Assembly (NCBI GenBank): GCA_963815305.1
Contig: CAWFFW010000001.1
Coordinates: 2,480,001 to 2,544,000, forward strand
Direction of reading: 5' to 3'
Origin: CAXBID01 sp963815305
GTDB taxonomy: Bacteria > Bacteroidota > Bacteroidia > Flavobacteriales > Flavobacteriaceae
Length of the DNA: 64,000 nt
The stretch's first letter is position 1, and the number at the start of each line of letters is the position of its first letter. The notes under the pieces are model-generated. The model saw nothing but the letters and a program-made list of their open reading frames with translations, was not told the DNA's origin and searched no databases. This document shows, piece by piece, positions 24,161 to 32,369 of this stretch. The position numbers and the translations under genes were made by a program.

Positions 24161-25165
24161 CTATTCTAGCAATTTAAGCTTAGCCAAATCATAAAAAAAG
24201 AAATTCATTTTGTCATTCATTGATACAAACAATCCGTTTGGAAATTTATCTCCTAAAGCAGCTGTTGTAACATCGCATCCATCAGTTTCAAGTGTTCCTA
24301 AATTAAGTTCCTTAATAAAAGTATTTGTCCTTAAATCAAAAATATTAAAAGTACCCGCTTGCTGATTTGAAACTATTAAAAACGATTTATTCGAATAATG
24401 CGCAATGGCAATTCCTTCTATATCTGATTTAAAATATTCCCCACCAAAACACGAGATTTCCTCATCCCCTTTTAACGGTTCTGCATAATACTTTCGTATA
24501 CAATGCCCTTCATCAGAATAATACACAATACCGTTTTTATCATCAACAACAATAGCTTCAATTTCCTTTTTTCCACTAAACTTTCCAAACTTTCTAACAA
24601 GCTTAGATTGAATTCCTAAACTATCTGGAATTAGTTTATATTGATATAAATATCCTGTTTTTGGTCCTGTTTTTCTCCCAACAATAGCATAAACCATATT
24701 TGTTATTGGCGATTTATATAACCCGATTCCCATTGGTGAATTATGGAACGGCTCTGTTACATCTTCAAAAACTTTAAATCCTCCATGATCTAATGGTTTC
24801 ATATCGGGTACTGAAAATAAACGTATTTGCTGGCGCTCTCTTTCGGTAAATGCAATAACATCAACTTTAGTAGAATCGTTAAGTTGAAAACCATATTCTA
24901 AATCCACATTATTAGGTCGTTTTAAACCTCTAATGGTTTTTTCTTCAATAATTTTCCCATCTAAATCAAAGGCGTAAATAGCTCCTTCAGTCTCCTTATC
25001 TGTGCCAAAAACGATGCTCATTGAGGCATCGTTTGGGTTTATCCATATTGCAGGATCATCGGTGTCATGTAAAGTCTTTTCTGTAACAACACTTGCCTCA
25101 ATTACAGGTAACTTTTTTCCGCATGAAACTGCCAACAATCCAACTATAACATAAATGTATTTCAT
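24161..25165 (-). CDS. Beta-propeller phytase, lipoprotein
   Basis: A 334-residue calcium-dependent phytase (BPP family) that removes phosphate from inositol hexakisphosphate. A lipobox (LLAVSCGK, Cys near 15) anchors it to the membrane. Signature blocks of the six-bladed propeller are present: HDTDDPAIWINPND near residue 33, GLKRPNNVDLEYGF near 78, GIGLYKSPITNMVYAIVGRK near 145, DIEGIAIAHYS near 248, and LETDGCDVTTAALGDKFPNG near 292 with the calcium ligands. The ATG follows the receptor stop directly (TAA then ATG), so the two genes form one unit. The likely job is phosphate release from phytate at the cell surface, with the receptor importing the substrate or product. Confidence 0.93.
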   Translation of the reverse strand: MKYIYVIVGLLAVSCGKKLPVIEASVVTEKTLHDTDDPAIWINPNDASMSIVFGTDKETEGAIYAFDLDGKIIEEKTIRGLKRPNNVDLEYGFQLNDSTKVDVIAFTERERQQIRLFSVPDMKPLDHGGFKVFEDVTEPFHNSPMGIGLYKSPITNMVYAIVGRKTGPKTGYLYQYKLIPDSLGIQSKLVRKFGKFSGKKEIEAIVVDDKNGIVYYSDEGHCIRKYYAEPLKGDEEISCFGGEYFKSDIEGIAIAHYSNKSFLIVSNQQAGTFNIFDLRTNTFIKELNLGTLETDGCDVTTAALGDKFPNGLFVSMNDKMNFFFYDLAKLKLLE

Positions 25166-28012
25166 TTAGTTTTTTCTTTTAAATAAATCATACTTTACAC
25201 CAAAAGTAATACGTCTTCCGTAAAACTCTACCTGCTGAGTTCTTTGCTTAACGCCTTGGAAATAACGTAACGGTTGGTCTGTAATATTATTCAAATCGAA
25301 ATAAACACGCAACACATCACTTAATGCATAAGACGCATTAAAATCTAAAAAGAATTGCTCATCGTAATATCTATCTTCAAAAGGATTACCTCCTATTTCA
25401 TCAATATAAGCATCAGAGAAATTGGCCGATAAACGTAAATTAAGTTTTTTACCTCCATAGGCTAAAGACCCATTAAACGTGTGTGGTGCCGTACCAGGTA
25501 AATCTAAATCTGTGCGCTCATCACCATCTTCATTTCTAATCCCATCGGCACTAGATGTTAAATATGTATAATTTAAAAATACACTCAAGTTTTTAGCAAA
25601 ACCTGGTAAGAAATCTAACTGACGTTGAAAAGACGCCTCTGCTCCAAAAATGGTAGCATCATCCCCATTTTGCGGTTGAAAGGCATCAAATCCTGTAGTC
25701 GGGTCTTGAAACTGAAATGTATAAATGAAATTTTTAATATTTTTGTTGAAAATACCAACAGATATAATACCAACACTTTTAAAATAATGTTCAGCCATCA
25801 AATCAAAACCCATAGATTCTGTAGCGCTTAACTCTGGATTACCAAAGCTCACTTCTTCATCTTCGTTAACTACATTTCTAAACGGCACTAAGTCAATATA
25901 GTTTGGCCTTGCCAGAGTGTTTGTCCATGCAAAACGTAATACAGTATTATCATTAAAATTATATTTAAGGTGAACCCCAGGCAAAATATTTACATAAGAG
26001 TTATTGTCGTTTACTTCGCCAGAGGCGTTTGCATCAAAATCACCATCATCATCAAAAACTACTAAATTACCTGTTGTTTCTATTTGAGTATTTTCGATAC
26101 GAATACCAGCAAGCACAGATAATTTATCTGATAATTGTTGGTTTATCATAGCATAACCAGCATAAACATCTTCTTTTACATCATAATTTCCAGATAAAAA
26201 TTCACCAACTAGTAATTCGCTTTCAAATTGAGATTCGTTAAACAAATCTAAAGTTCCTAAATATTCTGGATCTACATAAGCTCCAGCAACATATTTACTA
26301 CCAGCTAAATAATCTTCATCTGTTTTATCAACTAAAGGTAAATTAATCATACTATCGAAAAAGCTATTTGTAGGTTCAAACTCAAAAAAGTTATTATCTC
26401 TGTCTTTTTCTTTAAATCTTAAACGAGCACCAAACTTAAGAAACCCTTCTCTTTCATTTATTAAACTTAAGGGCAATTTAAAGTTAACGAAAAAGTTAAA
26501 ATCTTTTTCTTCTGTAAATTGATTCTCTTCAGTGATTTCTTTTAAACTATAACGACTTAAAATCACATCGCTCGAATTTGCAGGAACAATGAGTGGAAAT
26601 CTTTCGTTTTCAAAATCAGTAGTAAAAGGAACTGGATCCCCGTCAGCTGTTTCTTCTAATTCATACTCTATATAACGTTCATTTAAACGCTCTTCTGAGG
26701 CACTTGCATAAGATGTTAACCAATCAAACTGTACATTACCAATTAAATGCTCACCACCTAAACTATAATTTTGCATGCGTTGATCTTCCAAACGTGTGTT
26801 TTGGCTTCTATTGTTATCAATACCACCTTTGGTTTCTCTTCTTATTTCCCCTTGATAACCTGTAATGTTTTCAGTACCATCTTCAAAAATGGGTTCAATA
26901 GAACGGTAACGAACTCTAAAACGGTTTTCACGGTCGTCTCTCCAGTTATACATCGTTTTTAAGAATACTTTATTATTTGCATTAAATGCATAATCTAAAT
27001 TAGCAGAGAAACTACGTCTTATTCGTTGTACTAAATAGGTTCTAATATCAGACTCCTCAACAAACGGATTCACATCAATATCATCTCCAGAAATAGGACT
27101 TTCAGCTTCGTTTACCCATTCTGCTTCTAAGTTATCCGACCCGAAATCGGTATCATTTATCGAGGCTCCTATCATCCAACCAAACTTATTGTTCTTAGTT
27201 CGGTCTCCCATTAAAAAAGACCCATTAACAATTCGTCTATCAGTGATTAAATTCAGACCCGAACCTATAGTGGTAGAAACCCTAAAACCATCTGGTGAAG
27301 TTCTGGTCACTAAGTTTACTGAACCACCCAAAGCATCAGCATCCATATCAGGAGTTACCGCTTTATTTACTTCAATAAGCTGAATCATATCTGCCGGAAT
27401 TAAATCCATTTGTACATTTCGGTTATCGCCTTCAGCAGAAGGAATTCTACTTCCGTTTAAGGTTACCGAGTTTAATTGTGGTGCTAAACCACGAATGATA
27501 ATATTTCGTGCTTCACCTTGATCAACTTGCATCGTAATACCAGGAATACGCTTAATAGCATCGCCAATATTAGCATCAGGAAATTTACCTATTTGATCTG
27601 TTGATACCACATTGGTTATATTTTGCTTATTTTTTTGTGCATTTAAAGCTTTCGCTTGTCCACTATTATATCCATTTATTACTACATCTTCTAACTCTAA
27701 GGCTTCAGGTAAAATAATTATTTTAACAGTTACAGTTTTATCAGCTTCAACGACAACCTCCTTTTGTGTACTGGCATATCCTAAGTAATTAATTGTTAGG
27801 GTTTGATTACCAGCAGGAACATCGACAAATAAAAAGTTCCCGTCTGCATCAGAAATAGCACCCTTGTTTAAAGACTCAATTATAATATTGCTAAAAGGCA
27901 CTTTAAGTCCGTTATCATCTATTACTACACCTTGAATGTTACCTTCTTGAGATAGTGCTAAAAGGGAAATAAGTAATGTAAAAATTACAGTAAATACGTA
28001 GTTTTTCTTCAT
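25166..28012 (-). CDS. TonB-dependent receptor paired with phytase (probable phytate/inositol phosphate uptake)
   Basis: A 948-residue receptor with a signal peptide ending near residue 21 (LLALSQ), a carboxypeptidase-regulatory-like beta-sandwich (about 24-105: IQGVVIDDNGLKVPFSN), a plug domain (about 112-240, with DANIGDAIKRIPGITMQ and RNIIIRGLAPQLNSVTLNG) and a large barrel ending in KYDLFKRKN. The plug is of the TonB-Xanthomonas-Caulobacter type. No SusD gene is present. Its only operon partner is the beta-propeller phytase immediately downstream, so the ligand is probably phytate or a breakdown product. The unit is flanked by near-identical hairpins. Confidence 0.93.
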   Translation of the reverse strand: MKKNYVFTVIFTLLISLLALSQEGNIQGVVIDDNGLKVPFSNIIIESLNKGAISDADGNFLFVDVPAGNQTLTINYLGYASTQKEVVVEADKTVTVKIIILPEALELEDVVINGYNSGQAKALNAQKNKQNITNVVSTDQIGKFPDANIGDAIKRIPGITMQVDQGEARNIIIRGLAPQLNSVTLNGSRIPSAEGDNRNVQMDLIPADMIQLIEVNKAVTPDMDADALGGSVNLVTRTSPDGFRVSTTIGSGLNLITDRRIVNGSFLMGDRTKNNKFGWMIGASINDTDFGSDNLEAEWVNEAESPISGDDIDVNPFVEESDIRTYLVQRIRRSFSANLDYAFNANNKVFLKTMYNWRDDRENRFRVRYRSIEPIFEDGTENITGYQGEIRRETKGGIDNNRSQNTRLEDQRMQNYSLGGEHLIGNVQFDWLTSYASASEERLNERYIEYELEETADGDPVPFTTDFENERFPLIVPANSSDVILSRYSLKEITEENQFTEEKDFNFFVNFKLPLSLINEREGFLKFGARLRFKEKDRDNNFFEFEPTNSFFDSMINLPLVDKTDEDYLAGSKYVAGAYVDPEYLGTLDLFNESQFESELLVGEFLSGNYDVKEDVYAGYAMINQQLSDKLSVLAGIRIENTQIETTGNLVVFDDDGDFDANASGEVNDNNSYVNILPGVHLKYNFNDNTVLRFAWTNTLARPNYIDLVPFRNVVNEDEEVSFGNPELSATESMGFDLMAEHYFKSVGIISVGIFNKNIKNFIYTFQFQDPTTGFDAFQPQNGDDATIFGAEASFQRQLDFLPGFAKNLSVFLNYTYLTSSADGIRNEDGDERTDLDLPGTAPHTFNGSLAYGGKKLNLRLSANFSDAYIDEIGGNPFEDRYYDEQFFLDFNASYALSDVLRVYFDLNNITDQPLRYFQGVKQRTQQVEFYGRRITFGVKYDLFKRKN

Positions 28013-28172
28013 AATTTTTGTTAGTTAATTAATACATTGAAATAACAAAAAAGAAGACTGAAGTAGTTTAAGTATCTTTTAAATTAATGTTATCTATGTG
28101 TAAGAAAAAATATCTGTTTTATGTTTAGTTAACATTAAATAAAAGTTTACAAAATATAGAATTATGGAAAAC

Positions 28173-28202
28173 AAAAACCCTTTCTGTTTCCAGAAAGGGT
28201 TT
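28173..28202 (-). terminator. Terminator of the rplU-rpmA operon
   Basis: AAACCCTTTCTG and CAGAAAGGGTTT form a perfect 12-bp stem around a 4-base loop; on the minus strand the T-run TTTTTGTTTT overlaps its 3' edge. It lies 26 bases after the rpmA stop and 160 bases before the TonB receptor start. Confidence 0.88.
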
Positions 28203-28227
28203 AATATTTAAAGAAAAAACGTTTTTT

Positions 28228-28488
28228 CTAAACCTCAAAAGGCTCAATAGAAACATAAGATTTATTATCTTTTTTCTTTGTAAATTTTACAACACCATCA
28301 ACATAAGCGTGTAGTGTGTGATCTTTTGAAGAATATACATTCTCACCTGGGTGATGCGTATTTCCTCTTTGTCTAACGATAATGTTTCCAGCTATTGCAG
28401 CTTGACCACCAAATATCTTAACACCTAAGCGTTTCGATTCTGATTCCCTACCGTTTTTCGAACTTCCGACTCCTTTTTTATGTGCCAT
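28228..28488 (-). CDS. rpmA: 50S ribosomal protein L27
   Basis: L27 (bL27, 86 residues) reaches into the peptidyl-transferase centre. The mature-type N-terminus AHKKGVGSSKNGRESESKRLGVK is present directly after Met, with no cleavable N-terminal extension as seen in Firmicutes. The rest, GGQAAIAGNIIVRQRGNTHHPGENV and KDHTLHAYVDG, is typical. It lies 36 bases after rplU in the standard L21-L27 order and is followed by a terminator. Confidence 0.98.
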   Translation of the reverse strand: MAHKKGVGSSKNGRESESKRLGVKIFGGQAAIAGNIIVRQRGNTHHPGENVYSSKDHTLHAYVDGVVKFTKKKDNKSYVSIEPFEV

Positions 28489-28524
28489 TTTATTTCGATT
28501 TTATATTATTAAACTTAGATAGAA

Positions 28525-29214
28525 TTATTTTTCAATTCCACCATCTAATCTATCTTGTAATTCTTTAAGCTCATCCCACTTTCCATCAGCGGCTAATTTA
28601 GCTTGCTTTGGCCAAGTATCTGTAACAATATGTGATAATCTTGAGCTTGCTTCAGATAAAACAGTACTTAGTTCTTCTGGTTTAGCTTTTGCTACTTTAG
28701 CAAAAGTTTCGTATCCAGCATTAATTAAAGCTTCAGCAGCTTTTGGTCCAGCACCTTCAATTTTCTTTAAATCATCAGCTTTTGCAGTCGATTTTTTAGG
28801 TGTAGCCTTTTCGGCTTTAGGAGCAGCAGCTTTCTCTTCTACTTTGGGCTCAGCTTTTTCAACTTCTTTTTTTGATGCAGCTTTCTCAGATTTCTTAGCT
28901 CCTGAAGAAGCAATACTTTCAATTACAATCTCGGTTAAGGACTGACGGTGACCATTTTTTACACGGTAACCTTTACGTCTTTTCTTTTTGAAAACTATAA
29001 CTTTATCACCTTTAAGGTGCTTTAAGACTTTTGCTCCAACAAGAGCTCCGTCTATAGCCGGGGCGCCTAAAGTAATGTTATCACCGTCACCAACTAAAAG
29101 AACTCTATCGAAATTTACTTTCTTACCTTCTTCAGTTTGTAAACGGTTAACAAAAACTCTTTGGTCTTTTTCAACTTTAAATTGATGCCCTGCTATCTCT
29201 ACAATTGCGTACAT
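28525..29214 (-). CDS. rplU: 50S ribosomal protein L21 with C-terminal linker and helix-hairpin-helix domain
   Basis: The first 103 residues are a standard L21 (bL21): MYAIVEIAGHQFKVEKDQ, GDGDNITLGAPAI and KKKRRKGYRVKNGHRQ. The usual protein ends there, but this one continues for over 120 residues. An Ala/Lys/Glu-rich flexible linker (about 105-148) leads to a compact domain (about 150-229) beginning DLKKIEGAGPKAAEALINAG, which is a helix-hairpin-helix nucleic-acid-binding pattern, then WPKQAKLAADGKWDELKELQDRL. The extension is in frame and shows no sign of readthrough. Its role is unknown; it may contact rRNA or another ribosome partner. A promoter and leader hairpin precede the gene. Confidence 0.96.
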   Translation of the reverse strand: MYAIVEIAGHQFKVEKDQRVFVNRLQTEEGKKVNFDRVLLVGDGDNITLGAPAIDGALVGAKVLKHLKGDKVIVFKKKRRKGYRVKNGHRQSLTEIVIESIASSGAKKSEKAASKKEVEKAEPKVEEKAAAPKAEKATPKKSTAKADDLKKIEGAGPKAAEALINAGYETFAKVAKAKPEELSTVLSEASSRLSHIVTDTWPKQAKLAADGKWDELKELQDRLDGGIEK

Positions 29215-29250
29215 AGCGTAACGTTTTTATTAATTTATTTGTATTAAACT

Positions 29251-29272
29251 ACGCCTTAATTTACTTAAGGCG
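29251..29272 (-). promoter_or_regulatory. Hairpin at the 5' end of the rplU-rpmA transcript
   Basis: CGCCTTAA and TTAAGGCG form a perfect 8-bp stem with a 5-base loop. It begins within a few bases of the transcription start predicted from the -7 box at 29277-29284. This position fits an autoregulatory r-protein leader or a 5'-end stabiliser. Confidence 0.55.
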
Positions 29273-29276
29273 GGTG

Positions 29277-29307
29277 CAAATATACTTCTAATTAATTAAT
29301 TCACAAA
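29277..29307 (-). promoter_or_regulatory. Promoter of rplU-rpmA (TTTG-N19-TATATTTG)
   Basis: On the minus strand TTTG (29304-29307) is followed after 19 bases by TATATTTG (29277-29284) and then CACCC. Both boxes and the spacing match the Bacteroidota housekeeping promoter. Confidence 0.78.
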
Positions 29308-29311
29308 CCTT

Positions 29312-29764
29312 TTATTTATTTTCAGGTATATTTCTGCTTTTTTTAAATAATTGCATTACCGTTAGTGTTGAAACCAAAGTGGTTGCAAACCCCATAACGG
29401 CAACAATAAAAGTTATTAAACCTTCATTAATATTAAAACCTCCATTCATAGATTTTAATAATTTTGGAAGAAAATCTGGGTTGATTTCTGTTGAATAAAC
29501 AAGAAAAAAAATAGTAAATAAGATAGTAGCTATACTACCTGTAATCATTCCTGCTTTAAAACCTTCGCTATATGAGAATTCGTCAGGCTTTTGAAGTTTA
29601 TACAATCGTGTAGCTTCATAAATACCAAATGCAGTTATTACGGCATTAAAAAAACTAAATACAGGGTTAGTATGCCAACCGAATAACGCCAAAAGTAAGA
29701 AATAAGCAATTAATACAGCGGTGGTAACTAGCCCAAATCTTACGGCAAGTGATATGTTTTTCAT
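29312..29764 (-). CDS. DUF4199 family membrane protein
   Basis: A 150-residue inner-membrane protein of the DUF4199 family, with four predicted helices at about 8-28, 35-52, 68-92 and 115-138. The family-like segment EFSYSEGFKAGMITGSIATIL is near residues 62-82. Function is unknown; many Bacteroidota carry several copies. It is transcribed alone on the minus strand, upstream of rplU and separated from it by that gene's promoter. Confidence 0.8.
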   Translation of the reverse strand: MKNISLAVRFGLVTTAVLIAYFLLLALFGWHTNPVFSFFNAVITAFGIYEATRLYKLQKPDEFSYSEGFKAGMITGSIATILFTIFFLVYSTEINPDFLPKLLKSMNGGFNINEGLITFIVAVMGFATTLVSTLTVMQLFKKSRNIPENK

Positions 29765-29931
29765 AATATTAAATTTTTTATTGGTTAGTATATGGCATCT
29801 TCAAATTCTTTTATCAAAATAAGAAATAACTTCTTAAAGCATTGTAAAAAAATGATAAATTTTAGTTATCTAACTATACATAACCCTAATATTTCGTAAT
29901 TTCGTTATTATAATATTTAAAATATTTCTGA

Positions 29932-30324
29932 ATGAAAACTATAAAGCATATCCTGATTTTACTTGCAATAACAGCTGTTCTTGCAAGTTGTAAAAATGAG
30001 ATGAAACCCGAAGTTAAAACTGTTGAGATTGAAACAGTAAATAAATTATATCCCAATGCAACCTATGCAAAAGCAGAGTTTACTATTGATGGTATGACTT
30101 GTGCTGTAGGTTGTGCCGCAACTATACAAAAGAAAATCGCAAAAATGGATGGTGTAAAATCCTCAGTGGTAGATTTTGATAAAAAAATAGCTATGGTTGA
30201 ATATGACGAAGCCAAAGTAACGCCTACTTTATTAACTGAAACAGTATCTAGCGTTTCTGATATTTATTTGGTAAAAGATATGAAAACTGTTACTGATTTT
30301 TCGGAGAATACCACAGTAGAGTAA
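29932..30324 (+). CDS. Heavy-metal-associated (HMA) domain lipoprotein
   Basis: A 130-residue lipoprotein (lipobox VLASCK, Cys near 20). Residues about 45-110 form an HMA-type ferredoxin-like domain: AEFTIDGMTCAVGCAATIQKK, then a GVKSSVVDFDKKIAMVEYD strand pair. The usual metal-binding site is GMTCxxC; here the two Cys are three residues apart (CAVGC), a variant I associate with flavobacterial lipoprotein HMA domains. The likely role is handling copper or a similar ion in the periplasm. No metal ATPase or efflux gene is next to it, and it is convergent with gldD. Confidence 0.85.
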   Translation: MKTIKHILILLAITAVLASCKNEMKPEVKTVEIETVNKLYPNATYAKAEFTIDGMTCAVGCAATIQKKIAKMDGVKSSVVDFDKKIAMVEYDEAKVTPTLLTETVSSVSDIYLVKDMKTVTDFSENTTVE

Positions 30325-30347
30325 TTTAAATGTTAAAAAGATTTTGA

Positions 30348-30378
30348 GCTTCGCTATTTATTAGGAAAGCTTTTTTAT
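30348..30378 (+). terminator. Weak hairpin-T-run after the HMA lipoprotein gene
   Basis: AGCTT and AAGCT pair around a 15-base loop, followed by TTTTTT. It lies about 25 bases past the stop, at the convergent junction with gldD. The stem is short. Confidence 0.4.
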
Positions 30379-30983
30379 TTCCATTTTATACTCTCCATAA
30401 TACGTTTGATATCTTTTTGAAGATAATTGGCAGCAGGTAATATAGAATCATAATTAGGCTTCACGTTAAAATATAGTGATCCTGTTAAAAAGTGATTAAC
30501 ACTATCTGTAACGTAAAACTGAACTGGTGAAGCCACATTGCCTTTAACTTCAGATAGCATGCCGTACACCTTACTTTGAACATTTTCATAAGGATACTTA
30601 GGAATTTCATCTGCCTTTTTGGTGTGCTCTAAGGTCATTTTTTGTGCATCCCTTACTAAGGCTTTTAAATTGTTATTATCTTCCTCAACAGCCTTGTAAG
30701 TTATATATATAGTGCCTTTTAATGTTGGGTATGAAATATTTATACCGTAACTTTCACTTGAAGCTTTTAAGGGTTTAGCGCTAATTGTCTTTGCTAATAC
30801 ATTGCTTTCAAAGGTAAACGGTAAATCTAAATTGGTATTTATATATTTAGCTTCTGGGTAATCTAATCTTAAAAACGCTTTTGGTTTTGGAACATAATCT
30901 TCACTACAAGACAGTGCCATAAATGCTATAGATAAAAAAAGCCCATTTAAATAATATGTGTAAAGTGTTTTTACCTTCATCAA
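30375..30983 (-). CDS. gldD: Gliding motility lipoprotein GldD
   Basis: A 202-residue lipoprotein (lipobox FMALSCSE, Cys near 26) required for gliding and type IX secretion in Flavobacterium. The full-length pattern fits GldD: DYVPKPKAFLRLDYPEAKY near residues 29-47, LPFTFESN, ISYPTLKGTIYITYK near 105, and the end DIKRIMESIKWK. It follows gldE on the minus strand with a gap of 29 bases, the same order (mutY-ssb-gldE-gldD) known from gliding flavobacteria. The Gld lipoproteins act at the cell envelope; the biochemical role of GldD itself is not defined. Confidence 0.93.
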   Translation of the reverse strand: MMKVKTLYTYYLNGLFLSIAFMALSCSEDYVPKPKAFLRLDYPEAKYINTNLDLPFTFESNVLAKTISAKPLKASSESYGINISYPTLKGTIYITYKAVEEDNNNLKALVRDAQKMTLEHTKKADEIPKYPYENVQSKVYGMLSEVKGNVASPVQFYVTDSVNHFLTGSLYFNVKPNYDSILPAANYLQKDIKRIMESIKWK

Positions 30984-31012
30984 GTTTTCAGTTTTCCATC
31001 GTAATTTTAAAA

Positions 31013-32318
31013 TTACATGATGGTGAATTTTACAAGTTTTATTCTTTTTCTATCTAACGCTTCAATGGTAAAAACGTAATTTTCGAAATTTATTTTACTG
31101 TTTAACTTTGGAAAACTCTTTGAAATCTCTAATACAAAACCAGCAACAGTTTCTGCTTCACCTTTTTTATTCTCAAAAAGAGTATCATCTTCAAGTTTTA
31201 TTATTTTATAAAAATCCTTTAATGCTGTTTTTCCTTCAAAAACAAAATTATTGTCATCAAGTTTAGAGTATGTTAAATCTTCATCATCAAATTCATCACT
31301 TATGTCACCTACAATTTCTTCAATAATATCTTCAAGAGAAATTAATCCTGAAGTACCTCCATATTCATCTACCACAACGGCTAAATGCACTTTTTTCTCT
31401 TGAAATTCTGACATTAAATCATCTAACTTCTTATTCTTCTGGTACAAAAAATGGTTCTCGTATTAAGCTTGTCCAATCAAACTGTTTTCTATCAATGTAT
31501 GGTAATAAGTCTTTAACGTAAAGAATGCCTTTTACCTTATCAATATTATCCTCATAAACTGGAATTCTTGAGTATCCGTTTGAAACAATTTCGGGCATTA
31601 TTTCAGCATATTTCTGATCAATATTTAAAGCAAAAATATCAATTCGAGGTCTCATTACTTGTTTGGTATCTGTATTGCCGAATGATACAATACCCTGTAA
31701 AATTTTATGTTCTTCTCGGGTTGTGTCTTCTTCACTAGTAAGCTCTAAGGCTTGCGAGAGTTGATCTACACTTAAATTTGATTTTTGCTTCCCTAACTTA
31801 TTATGAATGGCTAATGTAACGCTGCGCATAGGCAAACTTATGGGTGATAAAAGAAAATCTAAAACCTTTAAAGGATATGCCATAAAACTAGCAAACTTTA
31901 AGTTATTTCTACTAGCGTAAATTTTTGGTAAAATTTCGCCAAAAAGCAATATTAAAAACGTAACAATTATCACCTCTAAAGCAAACTGAAGGATAGGATT
32001 AGTTATAGCTTTAAACATATCACTGCTTAAATATGCAAACAGAATAACGATGGCTATATTTATAAAATTATTAGCAACCAAAATGGTCGCTAGCAGTTTT
32101 TTAGGGCGCTCTAGTAACCTTGATATAATTTCGATAGGTTTAGATTTCTGTTCTAAACCCTCCTCTATATTAGTTTTTGAAAGTGAAAAAAGAGCGACTT
32201 CAGCACCAGAAATAAGTGCAGAAAACAATAATAGAATAAATAACAATATATAACCTGCAGCAAATGAAAAATCAATTGCTAATAATAAGGTTTTAAAACT
32301 GGAAGGGTCAGGATCCAA
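31013..32318 (-). pseudogene. gldE: gldE, CNNM/CorC-like gliding protein, split by a +1 frameshift
   Basis: GldE is a membrane protein with a CNNM-type transmembrane domain, a CBS pair and a C-terminal CorC domain. The coding sequence is in two frames. The first (32318 to 31431) covers the membrane part (helices near 17-40, 80-105, 110-135) and most of the CBS pair, ending EPFFVPEE then TAA. The second frame resumes at once as NKKLDDLMSEFQEKKVHLAV and runs to 31013 through EYGGTSGLISLEDIIEEIVGDI. Skipping one base (the C at 31436 on the plus strand) joins them as VPENKKLDDLM, giving about 435 residues, the normal length. This is a genuine mutation, a sequencing error or a programmed shift; the sequence alone cannot tell. 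Confidence 0.9.
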
Positions 32319-32369
32319 ATACTATGGTTTTAGTTAAACTTAGCATTTTTAATACTACAGAGACTAGCA

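Noticed and set aside
31431..32318. Two separate genes (membrane/CBS protein and a CorC-domain protein) in place of gldE
   Set aside because: The two frames join exactly into the known GldE sequence with one base removed, and the second frame has only a TTG start inside the first.
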